Notes: generated by a model from the letters alone, not told the origin. Numbered from the stretch's first letter, positions 13,364 through 23,881 are shown. The stretch is 64,000 nucleotides of DNA from Caenicola sp034331105 (GCA_034331105.1 JAXQGB010000012.1:1-64000); one strand, 5' to 3'. Numbers and translations are program-made.

Positions 13364-15880
13364 TCAACCTTCCACGCTTTCTTCAGCCTCGTGCAAAAAG
13401 CTTTTTTCCAATTGCGCATTTATTGGAATATTGTGGGCTATAACTAAATGAGATGCTCCGTCGTCCACAAGTTTTATCTTATTGCCGGCAACTACTGTGC
13501 CATCAACGTTTAATTCTGATATAAAAACATCTTCCCTTGTTCTGCCCGTTACTCTAATTTCATAGGTTGAAGTACCGAACTTGTACCAGACAGTGTAATC
13601 ACCGAAGTCAGATGGTGTTGAAGGATCTATCGACAGGTCAAGACCCTCTTTTTTTATACCCAGTAAATAATTGATCAATCCCTGGTACATCCAACCTGAA
13701 CTGCCTGTGTACCAACTCCATCCGCCCCTGCCGGTATGAGGTGCGTCCAGGGACGACATGTCAGCTACCATTACGTATGGTTCTTTTTCATATCTGAGCG
13801 CGCCCCTCTTTGTCGAACTGATGTGGATCGGGTTCAACATAGTGAAAAGATCATAGGAAAGGTTGTGATCGCCGATCATTGATGCAGCAATAGCAAGCCA
13901 AACCGACGCGTGAGAATATTGCCCCCCGTTTTCCCTCATTCCGGGGTAGTAATTTTTAATATAGCCGGGATTTTTGTCGGTTTTGTCAAATGGAGGGGTC
14001 AAAAGTAACGAGAGCCCTTCTTTCTCATTGACGAGATATTTTTTAGCAGAATATATGGCTTTTGCGGCTCTGATATTATCCGCGGCTCCGGATATAACGC
14101 TCCATGACTGGCTTATAGAATCGATCTTGCACTCATAGCTTTCTTTTGAACCAATTTTCTCATTATCATCATAAAAAGCTCTTATATACCACTCGCCGTC
14201 CCATGCATTTTCTTCTATGCTGCGCCGGAGGTTTTCCCTGCTGAGTATCTGACTCTCTGCAAAATCATGATCTCCCCGGTGAACAGCGATAGCTATAAAA
14301 TCTTCCAGCAAGGCATAAAGAAACCATCCCAGCCAAACGCTCTCTCCTTTGCCCTCAATTCCCACCATATTCATTCCGTCATTCCAGTCACCGCCTCCCA
14401 TAAAAGGAAGTCCATGCTCTCCGAAGCCGGTGCGCAGGATAGTTTTTTTGCAATGCTCATAAACACTTGCTTCCATCTCAGATACTTCCGGAATAAACAT
14501 CGATTCGTGATGACCTTTTTCAAGCAATGCACCTTTGATGTAATTGACTCTCTCGTCTAATATTGAGTGATCGCCTGTCGTCCGCACATATGCCCCGGTA
14601 ACAAAAGGAAGCCAAAGCAGATCATCAGTAATTTTTGTTCTGACACCCAGACCGCTGGGCGGATGCCACCAATGCTGCACATCTCCCTCTTCAAATTGCC
14701 TGCTGCATGCCAGGATGATCTGTTTTTTGACTGCCCGGGGATCCGCGTGGAGCAGGGAGAGCACATCCTGAAGCTGATCCCTGAAACCATAGGCTCCGCC
14801 GCACTGATAAAAAGCAGATTTTGCGTTGATCCTGCAGGAGACGGTCTGGTATAAAAGCCAGCCGTTCAAAAGAATATCAATGGCTCTATCGCTTGTCCTG
14901 ACCTTGATCGTGTCAAGCAATCCATCCCAATAGTTTTTTATTTTTCTCATTTCATCTTCGATTTTCGTTAAATTCTTATACTTATATCTGAGCTTAATTA
15001 TTTCGTCAGGATCAGCACTCTGTCCCAGTCCAAAGACCACGCTCCTGCTCTCGTGAGGCTTTATTGCGATCGAGATCTGTATTGCTCCGCACGGATCATA
15101 CCCAACTCCTGTATTGCAGGGCAATTTTTTATGAAGTCCTTCAGGATGGAGGATCGAACCTTTTAAACCCAGGAATTCCTGCCTGTCTCCGGTGTAGGCA
15201 ATTATCATTTCACTTGAAAACATGAAGCTTACCTGTTTTCGGAAATTGTAGTTGTATATATTTTTTGCAGCCAAATATTCATGTTCATTGTTGTAAGAAG
15301 TCACTGTATATGGGCTTGAGTACTCCCTGTCTTCCCCTAGGACCCACTCGACATAATAAGTTATATTTAAATACCTCTCCGTCTCTGAAGTGTTTGTTAA
15401 CTTCAGATGCCAGAGTTTTAAGGATTCCTCCAAAGGAGCGAATACCGTAAGTTCCTGCTTTATATTATCTTCATCATGATCGAAGACAGAATATCCGAAG
15501 CCATGCCTTACACGGTAAATGCCACCGCCTTTTTTTCCAAGAGATACAGGAGTAATAACCTTGCCGGTAATTTCATCCTTAATGTATATTGCTTCTCCGG
15601 CTTTATCACTGACAGGATCATTCGACCAGGCTGTTATTTTGTTTTCCCTGCTGTTCACTGCCCAGGTCATTCCCGCACCTGTCTCAGAAATCTGGAAGCC
15701 AAAATCTTTATTGGCTATTACATTGATCCATGGCGCAGGAGGCCTTATCTCATCATTAAGAATGATCTGATATTCCTTTCCGTCCGCTACAAAACCACCG
15801 AATCCATTAAAGAATTCGCTCTTGTGCCCGTCTGTCATGTTATTTACATCGACTGTTTTTTCCTGATCCAACCTTCTCAC
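13364..15880 (-). CDS. cyclic beta-1,2-glucan synthase, C-terminal GH94 part
   Basis: Protein of about 838 residues corresponding to the C-terminal glycoside-phosphorylase (GH94) region of cyclic beta-1,2-glucan synthase (NdvB/Cgs). The start of the domain is intact (FFNGFGGFVADGKEYQI, then PPAPWINVIAN and SRENKITAWSNDP), and catalytic-domain motifs follow (YQCGGAYGFRDQLQDVLSLL; GGDWNDGMNMVG near residue 495 with the likely catalytic Asp). In NdvB this domain sets glucan ring size. The reading begins at GTG 15880, but that GTG is part of a good ribosome site (AAAGGCGGTGA), so TTG 15871 is the more probable start. It follows the synthase N-terminal gene by 28 bases in another frame. Confidence 0.88.
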   Translation of the reverse strand: MRRLDQEKTVDVNNMTDGHKSEFFNGFGGFVADGKEYQIILNDEIRPPAPWINVIANKDFGFQISETGAGMTWAVNSRENKITAWSNDPVSDKAGEAIYIKDEITGKVITPVSLGKKGGGIYRVRHGFGYSVFDHDEDNIKQELTVFAPLEESLKLWHLKLTNTSETERYLNITYYVEWVLGEDREYSSPYTVTSYNNEHEYLAAKNIYNYNFRKQVSFMFSSEMIIAYTGDRQEFLGLKGSILHPEGLHKKLPCNTGVGYDPCGAIQISIAIKPHESRSVVFGLGQSADPDEIIKLRYKYKNLTKIEDEMRKIKNYWDGLLDTIKVRTSDRAIDILLNGWLLYQTVSCRINAKSAFYQCGGAYGFRDQLQDVLSLLHADPRAVKKQIILACSRQFEEGDVQHWWHPPSGLGVRTKITDDLLWLPFVTGAYVRTTGDHSILDERVNYIKGALLEKGHHESMFIPEVSEMEASVYEHCKKTILRTGFGEHGLPFMGGGDWNDGMNMVGIEGKGESVWLGWFLYALLEDFIAIAVHRGDHDFAESQILSRENLRRSIEENAWDGEWYIRAFYDDNEKIGSKESYECKIDSISQSWSVISGAADNIRAAKAIYSAKKYLVNEKEGLSLLLTPPFDKTDKNPGYIKNYYPGMRENGGQYSHASVWLAIAASMIGDHNLSYDLFTMLNPIHISSTKRGALRYEKEPYVMVADMSSLDAPHTGRGGWSWYTGSSGWMYQGLINYLLGIKKEGLDLSIDPSTPSDFGDYTVWYKFGTSTYEIRVTGRTREDVFISELNVDGTVVAGNKIKLVDDGASHLVIAHNIPINAQLEKSFLHEAEESVEG

Positions 15881-15908
15881 CGCCTTTCAAACAGACCTTT
15901 TGTATCCT

Positions 15909-18900
15909 TTATAAAACAGCTTCCTTGACAGTTCTGAAATATATGCCCGTCTTCTCTGTAAAAACGACCCTCGCAACTGTGAGAAGCAGATCAATATCTG
16001 CAGGTATCATCTGATACGTATGCAATATAAATAAACTCTGTTTCTCTTTGTTTTCATCATATGCTTTCAGAGACGTTGTCAGCTGATTCAGTAAATCATC
16101 CAGCTCCTGCATATATCCATATTTTGCTTCGCTTAGGATTATCAGATCAACATTTATCTTGTTGATCCTGAAATATTCGTACGCTTTTACTACGTCCTTT
16201 ATTATTCCGATTTCTTCTATCGTACTTACCCTGAGGAGCATTATTGGGTTATCACCCGATACGCCGAATTTCCAAAGATCTCTTTGGTTTTCCCAATTGC
16301 GCCGGATGCTTTCTCTCGGGCCGCGGTAGTATCTTGAGGGATAGAATAACGGGCTTATAAGATCCTGAAATGCATTAAACTGTGCGCTCTTAATGTCAAC
16401 ATACTTCAGTTCAAGCTCAGTCTGCATTCTGAAGTTGACATTGAGATCTTCTATCCTCGAAACATCGCTCAACTCGTCACCGATCCCTATTGCTTCTTCT
16501 TCCCCGCAGCACACGCCTGTAATAAAGTAAACGGTTGCCGTCTTTTCCGCCTCTAAATCAAAACAGGCCCTCAGGCTCATGATAGGATCAGTGGAGAAAC
16601 CTGCACTGTTTGAAAGCGGCAGACTTTCAACAACCGCGTCCGGATTTTGAATTGTATTATTCCTTCCTGTGAATTTAAGCCTGTCGTTCTCAAATTCTAT
16701 GTTTCTTGATAGTTTTTCTTCTGATTTGATCATATGCATCATGTAGGGACTATCGCCGCAATTGGCTCCCCGTCTCTTAGAAAGGAATATATCGTGCCCC
16801 CTGATAAAAGTGCTTTCAATAAAAAGCTTGTTGAATGCAGGATGGCTGACTGCTGCTGAAAAAGTATCCACTACTACTTCCATATAACTTGTCAATTCGA
16901 TCTGTTTTCGTTCTTTACTGTTATTTCTTAAAATAACTTTTCTGATCTCCAATTTGTGACTGGGAGAGAGGCTCACAACGGTATGGGTCGAGATGTCGCC
17001 GTCACATCGTTTGAACTCGGCCTGATGGGGAGAAAATATCGCCTGATACTCATCAGGCTTTGCCTTTGTCGGATTATATGAGGTGCTCCAGGTTTTACCT
17101 GCCAAGACATCCTTTATAAATATATAGCTCCCCGTGGAGGCATAAAGGTCCGGCTTCCATCTATAAAGCGTCATCTCCCTGTATTTACTGAAACCGTCAC
17201 CATCAGAAGTTATCATCATCGAATAGTTATTCACAGAGAGATAGTGCGCTACGGGTATTTTAGGTGTTATCTTCTTTACATACCTGTTGGTCTGGGTACT
17301 CATCGGAATAGATGTTTTTTTGAATTGGATATTGTACCCCTTCCTGGAAATCGATATGAAATATGAGTATCGCTTCTCTTCAAGAAGGAGCTGCGTTGCG
17401 TGGATCATCTGCTCGGAATGAAACCTGTTCTGCATAATTCCCTTATGTATAAAATTATTGATCGCAACTAAATTCATCCCCTGATGGTGGGCCATAAATG
17501 ATTTAATTATTGAATACTTAGTAATGGCTACCGGATCGGGGCTATTAAAATCTACCGCCTCGTAATATCCATAGTCCCCTACACAGCCAAGGTCGGCTAA
17601 TCTTTTTAGATTTGAAAAACAATCATCTTTGGCGTAACCCAGGGCAAGTATCGTTGCATAAGGAGCAACAACAAGCGATTCGACAAGCGATGGCTGAAGG
17701 CGAAGTTCCGGCACCCCAAAAGCCTTGTACTGATAATTTGACTCCTGATCAAATTGATAGTATTGGGATTCGGATATCCCCCAGGGCGTGCCCTTCCGCC
17801 TTCCATATTCAATGTGCTGTAAAACGGCCGCCTTTGCCGTTTCGGCAAATACGGAACCTTCATATTCACGCATTACCAAACCAGGCATAAGGTATTCAAA
17901 CATTGTTCCGCTCCAGGAAACGAAACAGGGTATGCCTTTGACTATAGTAAGAGGCCTTTCGAGTTTGTACCAATGCTTAAGGGGTACATCATCCCTTGCT
18001 ATAGCCAGAAAACTTGTCAATATTGATTCAGATGCCATGAGGTCGTAACAGCTGACATCCATTTTTTGGGACGAGAGAGAGTATCCGATATGGAATAGCT
18101 TGCGTTTTTCGTTGTAAAGGAACCGGAAATCAAGATCTTCAAGCATCGTCTCGATCATTTCTACGAGCAGTTCAATTCTTTTCGTCAGAGAAATGGCATA
18201 AACGTTATCCTTCATAGTGAGTTCCCTTAATGTAGGCCCTGAAGAAAAGCTTAGCTCGCCTGCGTTGACCTGTGAGGCTTCATCTATTATGAGGTCGATG
18301 CCGGCAAAAAGTTCTCCCCGGAAACATTTTCCCTCCCCGGGACTGCCAGCATCGGAACTGATCATCTCCCTGATTTTTTTAGTTTCTTCTATGAAGTCAC
18401 CTATCGTTGCAAAATTTTCTTTAAACTCTGACCCGTCATTGCAGAGTTTTATTGTATCTTTTAGGCCAGAAACCAATTCCTGTGAAAATAACGGTTCGTC
18501 AACGAAATGCAGCAGACCGTTTTTGAGGGTGATCAAATGGGCAAAAAAGTTTCCGCTGTCCACTGTTGAGACATACCTGGGGTTCAATACTTCAAGAGTT
18601 CTGGTATCGTACCAGTTGAACAGATGCCCATTCCATTTTGGCAGCCTACGGACCGAATTTAATATATTTTCAAGATATTCCAATGTTTTCCCCAGTGATT
18701 CAAAACCCAGATCCCTAGCAGAAAGAACAGATATTAACTGGAGCCCGATATTGGTCGGTGAAGTCTTGAAAGCGATCTTTTCTGTAGGCTCTTTCTGGTA
18801 ATTGTCAGGACAAAACCAGTTGTTTTCTATCGTTGAGAAATCCTTAAAGAACTGCCAGGTCTTTCGTGCTATCCCTCTTATCATCTTCTCATTGTCATCA

Positions 18901-21900
18901 ATATCGTTCTTTTCAATTTTGACTTCCGTCTCGCTAATTTTATAAGCTGCAAGATATGAAAATCCCCACCCGACAGACAGAAGGGCGTAAAGCAGTATTC
19001 CCAAAAAAGGGATATCTACAAAAAACAACAGTCCGACAATAATCAAAGAAGGAACAAGAGAGGGCCACATGTGAAGAAAATATCCTTTTGGCGTGTCAAT
19101 AGCACATTTTTCCATTTTCTCTGCCGTGTTCCACATCAGAAGATTCTTTTTACTCAAAAGCAATCTGTACAGTGTTCTTGAAACGGCATCCAGAGCTATG
19201 TATGCCCTGTACGGAGTAAATAAAATATCAAGTACCGCTCTTTGGATCAGCAACTTAATATCTTTAAGCAGATCCTTATGAACAAGGGCCAGCTTCGGTT
19301 TGTTTATCTTTTGTGAAAGAGTGCTTTCAAGCATAAGGAATAAATCAACTGCATAAGTGAAAAAGACCATAGGTATCCATAGGTAATAGACTTCGGGCAT
19401 CAGGAGCAGATTCAGAATTATTAAAAGTACCTTAGATAAAGGGACCATGCTCAATCTTAAATTGTCGAGTATCTTCCATTTAGACAACCCGGCCAAAGTT
19501 TTTTTCTTAAACAGCCATGGCAGTAATTGCCAATCACCCCTTATCCATCTGTGCTCTCTCTGAGTATAGGAAAGAACGCATCCCGGAAAGTCATCCATTA
19601 TTTTCACCGCACCGGAAAAGGCCGTCTTTATATAGCAGCTCTCAAGCAGGTCATGACTAAGCACTCTGTTGTCAGGCATGCTCTTTCGAAGGATGGTATG
19701 GAATGTTTTTATGTGGTATATTCCCTTACCTGAAAATATGCCTTCCGCAAATATGTCATGATAAATATCTGAGATAATTGTCGAATAGCGGTCCAATCCC
19801 TGCTTGCCTGCAAAAACACTATAAAACAAGTTAGATTTATTATTTAATATGTGGTTTGTAACCGAAGGCTGAATTATTGCATAACCATCTTTAACTTTGC
19901 TGTTCACAAGGTCCAATACCGGTTGATTCAGTGGATGTTCAATTATGCCGACAAGTTTTGAAGCATTATTTGTGAGAAGGATCGAATCGGCGTCCAGTGT
20001 TATGACATATTTGAAGGTACCCAGCATGCTTTCATCACACAATAATGTTGAAAAGCTTGTCTCTTGTTCTCCGCAGAGAAGGGCATTAAACTCCTCGAGT
20101 TTTCCCCTTTTCCGCTCCCATCCCATGTAACACATTTCTGATCGATTCCATTTACGAGAGCGTATAAAAACAGAAAACCGCTGGGACATAAAGGGGTATT
20201 GATCGTTAAGTCCGTTTATTCCATTCACGAGGACCTCTTCTATTTCCCCATCAACGTCCATGCGCAGGGTTTTTGAATCATTGAAGTCAATTAAGAGGGC
20301 AAAGAATAGGTTGGACTGCCTGTTTGCCAGATAGTGTCTTTCCAGTCTTTGTATATATTCGAGGGCCTGTTCAACTGAAGATACAATGACCGGCATTACA
20401 ACAAATGTCCTGGCTTCTTCGGGGACACCTTCAAGAAAATCGAGTGCAGGAAGCTGTCGGACGGGCACCAGCCTTGTAAATATGTTGTTCGTCAATTCAG
20501 TGGCAATTCCTATGACCAGAACAAGAGATACAAAGAGAAAAGCCAAAATTCCATAGATCCCGGCTGATATTACTGATCCCTTTATAAAACAGCCTAAGAA
20601 AAGATATAGGATAAAAACAAAAATAAAGACAAGGAGGAAATATGATATCCCCTTAATATTCCATTTTGGTGCCAGTTTTTGCGGCTCGGGTTTTTTTAAT
20701 AACTTTGCTTTAAGGAGAGGGTATCCCTTGCCGATAAGATATGTTCCCACATGGTGGCTGCATTTCAGATCCTCTCTTCCTTTTTTTGCAGCAGCAAGAC
20801 AGGTTTCGGCAACAACTTTTTCATCAATTATATTTTTCATAGACAATCTTTCTATCATTGACCTGTATTTGCCCCTGCTTTCAGAATCCATTTTAGGATA
20901 TACCCCATCAGGATCCTCTGAGAGGATGTGCTCAATAATTGAAAGGTCCTCAAAAAGTTTCTCACCGTCAAGTTCTACTGTCTCCCTTAAACTTACCAGA
21001 AACGTTCTGATATTTGATTCCAGACGTGACTCCAGGTTCCCCTCTTCAAGGAATATATCCGTAGGCCTTAAGTATTTAGATTTATTGTGGAATTCTACAT
21101 ACCTTTGTATTGATGCCTCATCAAAAGACATATTTTTTAATAAATATATAACATGCGAATGAAATGAAATATTCTCTGAAAATTCATCCTCCAATTCTGA
21201 TAAAAGAGGAAAAACGTTCGTCGTTTCTTCTTCCTTCAGATTTTTCCTCACAAAAGCATCTGCTTTGGATTTTATTTCTGTTACATTGATTATTTTCCTT
21301 GCCACAACAGTAACGCTTTCTAAAAGACAGAAGCCTATCATTTCAGGAAGCCCCCATAACTCCTTACCTGTCAGAGGGAGTTCTTCCTGATATGCGCATA
21401 TCATCATTGATATCTTGTTCTCGTTTAAATATCCTCCCGAGAGCAGGACCATTTCCCTCGCAATTACATATATCCTCGGGTAACCTTTATATTTTCCCTC
21501 TTTAAGCACCGGCAGCCTTCCATGGATGTTTACGGTCGCCTTTACCTTTTTGATCTCCCTGTACAGCATCTGAAAATTGTCAAACAACCATCGTGCTGCA
21601 GGTATCAGGACAATGATTTCAGGTGAGACCTCTGACAATGTGTCGCGTATTTTATTGAGTTCCCTGTATGCAGCCTGATTTCTGTCACTAATGAAAAAAT
21701 TATATTTCCCCCATTTAACATTTTTATGGGTCTGGGACAAATTGCGCATTTGCTGTTCCAGCTCATGGGGTGCCAGCATCTTTTCAGTGTTGGAAATTTC
21801 AACAGGTAAAATTATCCTTTTTCTCATTCGGGAATATCTACTGTAATAAAATATAAAAATTCCAACAAAAAGAATAAGCAGCGATCCAAATATTAATAGA

Positions 21901-21947
21901 CCGTTGGTGACATTTTGTGTAAAAAATCCAATTGCATCTGAAATCAT
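15909..21947 (-). CDS. cyclic beta-1,2-glucan synthase, N-terminal part (GT84, glycoamylase-like, GH94 N-domain)
   Basis: Very large inner-membrane protein, 2012 residues. Order: N-terminal helix (about 14-34); cytosolic region; helices near 433-480; GT84 glycosyltransferase with the DxD-type motif TLDADS (about 649) and the QxxRW-like motif REHRWIRGDWQ (about 800); helices near 830-875 and 960-1000; glycoamylase-like domain (about 1240-1470, YDLMASESILTS, FVSWSGTMFEYLMP); then a GH94 N-terminal domain from about 1550. It polymerises UDP-glucose into beta-1,2-glucan. Rhizobial NdvB is one chain of about 2800 residues; here 2012 plus 838 add to the same total, so the enzyme is encoded by two genes. 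Confidence 0.9.
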   Translation of the reverse strand: MISDAIGFFTQNVTNGLLIFGSLLILFVGIFIFYYSRYSRMRKRIILPVEISNTEKMLAPHELEQQMRNLSQTHKNVKWGKYNFFISDRNQAAYRELNKIRDTLSEVSPEIIVLIPAARWLFDNFQMLYREIKKVKATVNIHGRLPVLKEGKYKGYPRIYVIAREMVLLSGGYLNENKISMMICAYQEELPLTGKELWGLPEMIGFCLLESVTVVARKIINVTEIKSKADAFVRKNLKEEETTNVFPLLSELEDEFSENISFHSHVIYLLKNMSFDEASIQRYVEFHNKSKYLRPTDIFLEEGNLESRLESNIRTFLVSLRETVELDGEKLFEDLSIIEHILSEDPDGVYPKMDSESRGKYRSMIERLSMKNIIDEKVVAETCLAAAKKGREDLKCSHHVGTYLIGKGYPLLKAKLLKKPEPQKLAPKWNIKGISYFLLVFIFVFILYLFLGCFIKGSVISAGIYGILAFLFVSLVLVIGIATELTNNIFTRLVPVRQLPALDFLEGVPEEARTFVVMPVIVSSVEQALEYIQRLERHYLANRQSNLFFALLIDFNDSKTLRMDVDGEIEEVLVNGINGLNDQYPFMSQRFSVFIRSRKWNRSEMCYMGWERKRGKLEEFNALLCGEQETSFSTLLCDESMLGTFKYVITLDADSILLTNNASKLVGIIEHPLNQPVLDLVNSKVKDGYAIIQPSVTNHILNNKSNLFYSVFAGKQGLDRYSTIISDIYHDIFAEGIFSGKGIYHIKTFHTILRKSMPDNRVLSHDLLESCYIKTAFSGAVKIMDDFPGCVLSYTQREHRWIRGDWQLLPWLFKKKTLAGLSKWKILDNLRLSMVPLSKVLLIILNLLLMPEVYYLWIPMVFFTYAVDLFLMLESTLSQKINKPKLALVHKDLLKDIKLLIQRAVLDILFTPYRAYIALDAVSRTLYRLLLSKKNLLMWNTAEKMEKCAIDTPKGYFLHMWPSLVPSLIIVGLLFFVDIPFLGILLYALLSVGWGFSYLAAYKISETEVKIEKNDIDDNEKMIRGIARKTWQFFKDFSTIENNWFCPDNYQKEPTEKIAFKTSPTNIGLQLISVLSARDLGFESLGKTLEYLENILNSVRRLPKWNGHLFNWYDTRTLEVLNPRYVSTVDSGNFFAHLITLKNGLLHFVDEPLFSQELVSGLKDTIKLCNDGSEFKENFATIGDFIEETKKIREMISSDAGSPGEGKCFRGELFAGIDLIIDEASQVNAGELSFSSGPTLRELTMKDNVYAISLTKRIELLVEMIETMLEDLDFRFLYNEKRKLFHIGYSLSSQKMDVSCYDLMASESILTSFLAIARDDVPLKHWYKLERPLTIVKGIPCFVSWSGTMFEYLMPGLVMREYEGSVFAETAKAAVLQHIEYGRRKGTPWGISESQYYQFDQESNYQYKAFGVPELRLQPSLVESLVVAPYATILALGYAKDDCFSNLKRLADLGCVGDYGYYEAVDFNSPDPVAITKYSIIKSFMAHHQGMNLVAINNFIHKGIMQNRFHSEQMIHATQLLLEEKRYSYFISISRKGYNIQFKKTSIPMSTQTNRYVKKITPKIPVAHYLSVNNYSMMITSDGDGFSKYREMTLYRWKPDLYASTGSYIFIKDVLAGKTWSTSYNPTKAKPDEYQAIFSPHQAEFKRCDGDISTHTVVSLSPSHKLEIRKVILRNNSKERKQIELTSYMEVVVDTFSAAVSHPAFNKLFIESTFIRGHDIFLSKRRGANCGDSPYMMHMIKSEEKLSRNIEFENDRLKFTGRNNTIQNPDAVVESLPLSNSAGFSTDPIMSLRACFDLEAEKTATVYFITGVCCGEEEAIGIGDELSDVSRIEDLNVNFRMQTELELKYVDIKSAQFNAFQDLISPLFYPSRYYRGPRESIRRNWENQRDLWKFGVSGDNPIMLLRVSTIEEIGIIKDVVKAYEYFRINKINVDLIILSEAKYGYMQELDDLLNQLTTSLKAYDENKEKQSLFILHTYQMIPADIDLLLTVARVVFTEKTGIYFRTVKEAVL

Positions 21948-22358
21948 TTTTTTCCTCCCAATTTAAAAAAGCCCGACAGCTCAATGCCACAGGCAATATG
22001 CACTTAAGTAAATTTTAATAAGAAATAAGTAAAATTTATTTATATTTACTTGTTAATTATACTATATATTTTTTATTTTCTGATAATTTTTAAGTCTTTT
22101 ACGCAGGAACGATAAAACGAAAGCCGGTAATTTGGATGCTGACAGTGCAGATCCACGTGTTGGAAAAGATAAACCTGTGGCTGTATAAAACCTAAACAGT
22201 TAATTTATAAAGGTAAAAGGACAATGGTCGGATCCATCACGAAAATTAAGTCCGATCCAAAACCAAACGGGACAATAAGAGCGGGATAAAAAATGAACGG
22301 GGAATATCAACAAAAGAAACGGCAGGAAGTATCAAGTGCATTCACTGAGATACACAAA
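21948..22358. other. gene-free stretch upstream of the glucan synthase
   Basis: About 410 bases without a convincing gene. Bases 22006-22051 are very AT-rich and hold AAGTAAATTTT (22006-22016), AAGTAAAATTT (22027-22037) and the inverted ATTTACTT (22044-22051), which may be promoter or regulator sites for the glucan synthase. Nothing else recognisable. Confidence 0.35.
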
Positions 22359-22388
22359 AAGGGTCTGTGGAAAATTCCACAGACCCTT
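22359..22388 (-). terminator. terminator of the tRNA-Thr gene
   Basis: Perfect stem AAGGGTCTGTGGAA with its complement, followed on the minus strand by TTTTTGTG; begins nine bases past the tRNA 3' end. Confidence 0.85.
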
Positions 22389-22396
22389 GATATTTC

Positions 22397-22472
22397 TGGA
22401 GCCGGCGAGAGGACTTGAACCCCCGACCTGCTGATTACAAGTCAGCTGCTCTACCAACTGAGCTACACCGGC
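22397..22472 (-). tRNA. tRNA-Thr (anticodon TGT)
   Basis: 76-base cloverleaf on the minus strand. The acceptor stem GCCGGTG pairs with CGCCGGC (one G-U), the anticodon arm is GCTGA-CT-TGT-AA-TCAGC, the T-arm carries GGTTCAAGTCC, and CCA is encoded at the end. A terminator follows. Intact, no sign of an attachment-site duplication nearby. Confidence 0.96.
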
Positions 22473-22552
22473 AAACAAACCATAACGTTCCTGTTATAGA
22501 GCGCCGAAAAGCATTTTACATTATTATGGATTTTCGTCAAGTATCAGGGTTA

Positions 22553-23809
22553 TTATTCTCTCACTATATGTTTTGATTTTCCTTCAAACCTTGGGAGAGT
22601 TCCCGGCTCTGTCACAGTAAGTGGAACGTGGATCCCGAGCGCGCTGTGTATCGATTTTTTGCCCTTTTCCAACAGTATCTCCGCTATTTCCTGCGCACTG
22701 TCTGTGGATCTTTCACAGGAGATGCTCATCTGCTGAAAACCCTCTACTTCCCAGACCTTTATCTGATAGTTCGCAGTCAATCCGGGGACCCTGCAGAGCG
22801 CCCTTTCGATCACCGAAGGAAATACGTTCACTCCATGGATAATTATCATATCGTCTGAACGTCCCTTGACCCTCTCGATCCTGGTGCTCCTGTCCCCGCA
22901 TCTGCACACACCCGGCATTATGCTTGTCAGGTCGCGGGTGCGGTAACGGACTATCGGGAAAGCTTCCTTCTTCAGGGACGTAATGACAAGTTCTCCCTCT
23001 TCGCCGGGGCCAAGCGGTTCAAGTGTTTCGGGATCGATTATCTCGAAAATGAAGCCTTCGTCAAAAAGATGTATCCCGTTCCTTTCAAGACATTCCATTC
23101 CAACACCGGGGCCCATTGCTTCTGACAAGCCGTAGCTGTCTATGGCAGGGATCCCAAGCGTATCCTGGATCTTGGTCCTGAGTCCTTCCGACCATGCTTC
23201 CGCGCCGAAGATTCCCAGACGGAGGCTGTATCTTGCTTTCTCTTCGTTTGAAAACGTATCCCAGACCTCACAAAGCTTCACAGCGTAGGAGGGGGTACAG
23301 GTAAAGACAGTCGTGCCTAAATCACGCATCAGTTTGAACTGACGCTCGGTAAAACCGCCGCTCGCAGGGATGACTGTAACTCCCATATCTTCAGCTGCAT
23401 CGTGGAAACCCTGGCTTCCTGTGAAAAGTCCGTATCCTGTCGATATTTGGAGTATATCTTTCGATGTGAGTGTGGCACGTTTAAATGCGGTCTTCATGGC
23501 CTTTTTCCACCAAAAGATGTCATTTGCGGTGTATCCCACAACAGTCGGATTCCCGGTAGTGCCCGATGTGGCGTGGAAGCGCACCAGATCATCCTTGTCG
23601 CATCCAAGCCATCCCAACGGGTAATGAGCCTGGAGATCCTGCTTTGTCGTAAAAGGTAGTTTTTCGATATCCTTTGGCGACCTTATGTCCGACGGTTTGA
23701 CCCCGGCATCCTTCATCTTGTCCGCATAAGGATGGTTACGCTCCCAAAGCCTGTTCAATGTTGCCTGAAGTTCCGATGTCTTTTCCAGCGCTGTCTCGCT
23801 GTGTACCAT
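22553..23809 (-). CDS. paaK: phenylacetate-CoA ligase family enzyme
   Basis: Adenylate-forming ligase, 418 residues, ATP plus an arylacetate plus CoA to the aryl-CoA thioester. Motifs: FHATSGTTGNPTVVGYT (phosphate-binding loop, about 78-94), SYGLSEAMGPGVGMEC (about 217-232), YRTRDLT and GRSDDMIIIHGVNVFPS (C-terminal hinge). GGGAGG lies before ATG. The gene is preceded by an attenuator-like leader with a small ORF and terminator. It is paralogous to the next gene at 24118. In anaerobes such ligases typically act with aryl-pyruvate ferredoxin oxidoreductases on aromatic amino-acid catabolites; none is in the window. Confidence 0.93.
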   Translation of the reverse strand: MVHSETALEKTSELQATLNRLWERNHPYADKMKDAGVKPSDIRSPKDIEKLPFTTKQDLQAHYPLGWLGCDKDDLVRFHATSGTTGNPTVVGYTANDIFWWKKAMKTAFKRATLTSKDILQISTGYGLFTGSQGFHDAAEDMGVTVIPASGGFTERQFKLMRDLGTTVFTCTPSYAVKLCEVWDTFSNEEKARYSLRLGIFGAEAWSEGLRTKIQDTLGIPAIDSYGLSEAMGPGVGMECLERNGIHLFDEGFIFEIIDPETLEPLGPGEEGELVITSLKKEAFPIVRYRTRDLTSIMPGVCRCGDRSTRIERVKGRSDDMIIIHGVNVFPSVIERALCRVPGLTANYQIKVWEVEGFQQMSISCERSTDSAQEIAEILLEKGKKSIHSALGIHVPLTVTEPGTLPRFEGKSKHIVRE

Positions 23810-23852
23810 AATAATTCCTCCCGGTTCATACTAAAATTTACAAAATAAAAAA

Positions 23853-23881
23853 GACGGGATCCGGAAAACCCGGACCCCGTC
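23853..23881 (-). terminator. terminator in the first paaK leader
   Basis: GACGGGGTCCGG / CCGGATCCCGTC hairpin followed by T6 on the minus strand, between a leader ORF and the paaK start at 23809; the position fits transcription attenuation. Confidence 0.8.

Noticed and set aside
15881..15908. Single frameshift splitting the glucan synthase
   Set aside because: The first gene ends in TAA and the second frame is closed by a TGA just upstream of its own ribosome site, so one indel would not restore a single reading frame cleanly.
15476..15928. 150-codon plus-strand frame at the glucan-synthase junction
   Set aside because: Antisense shadow spanning both halves; no start signals and no family likeness.
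18217..18801. 194-codon open frame on the plus strand
   Set aside because: Fully inside the glucan-synthase gene on the other strand, no ribosome site, low-complexity Ser-rich shadow translation.
22397..22472. Integration site at the tRNA-Thr gene
   Set aside because: No integrase nearby and no repeated 3' end of the tRNA was seen in the flanking sequence.
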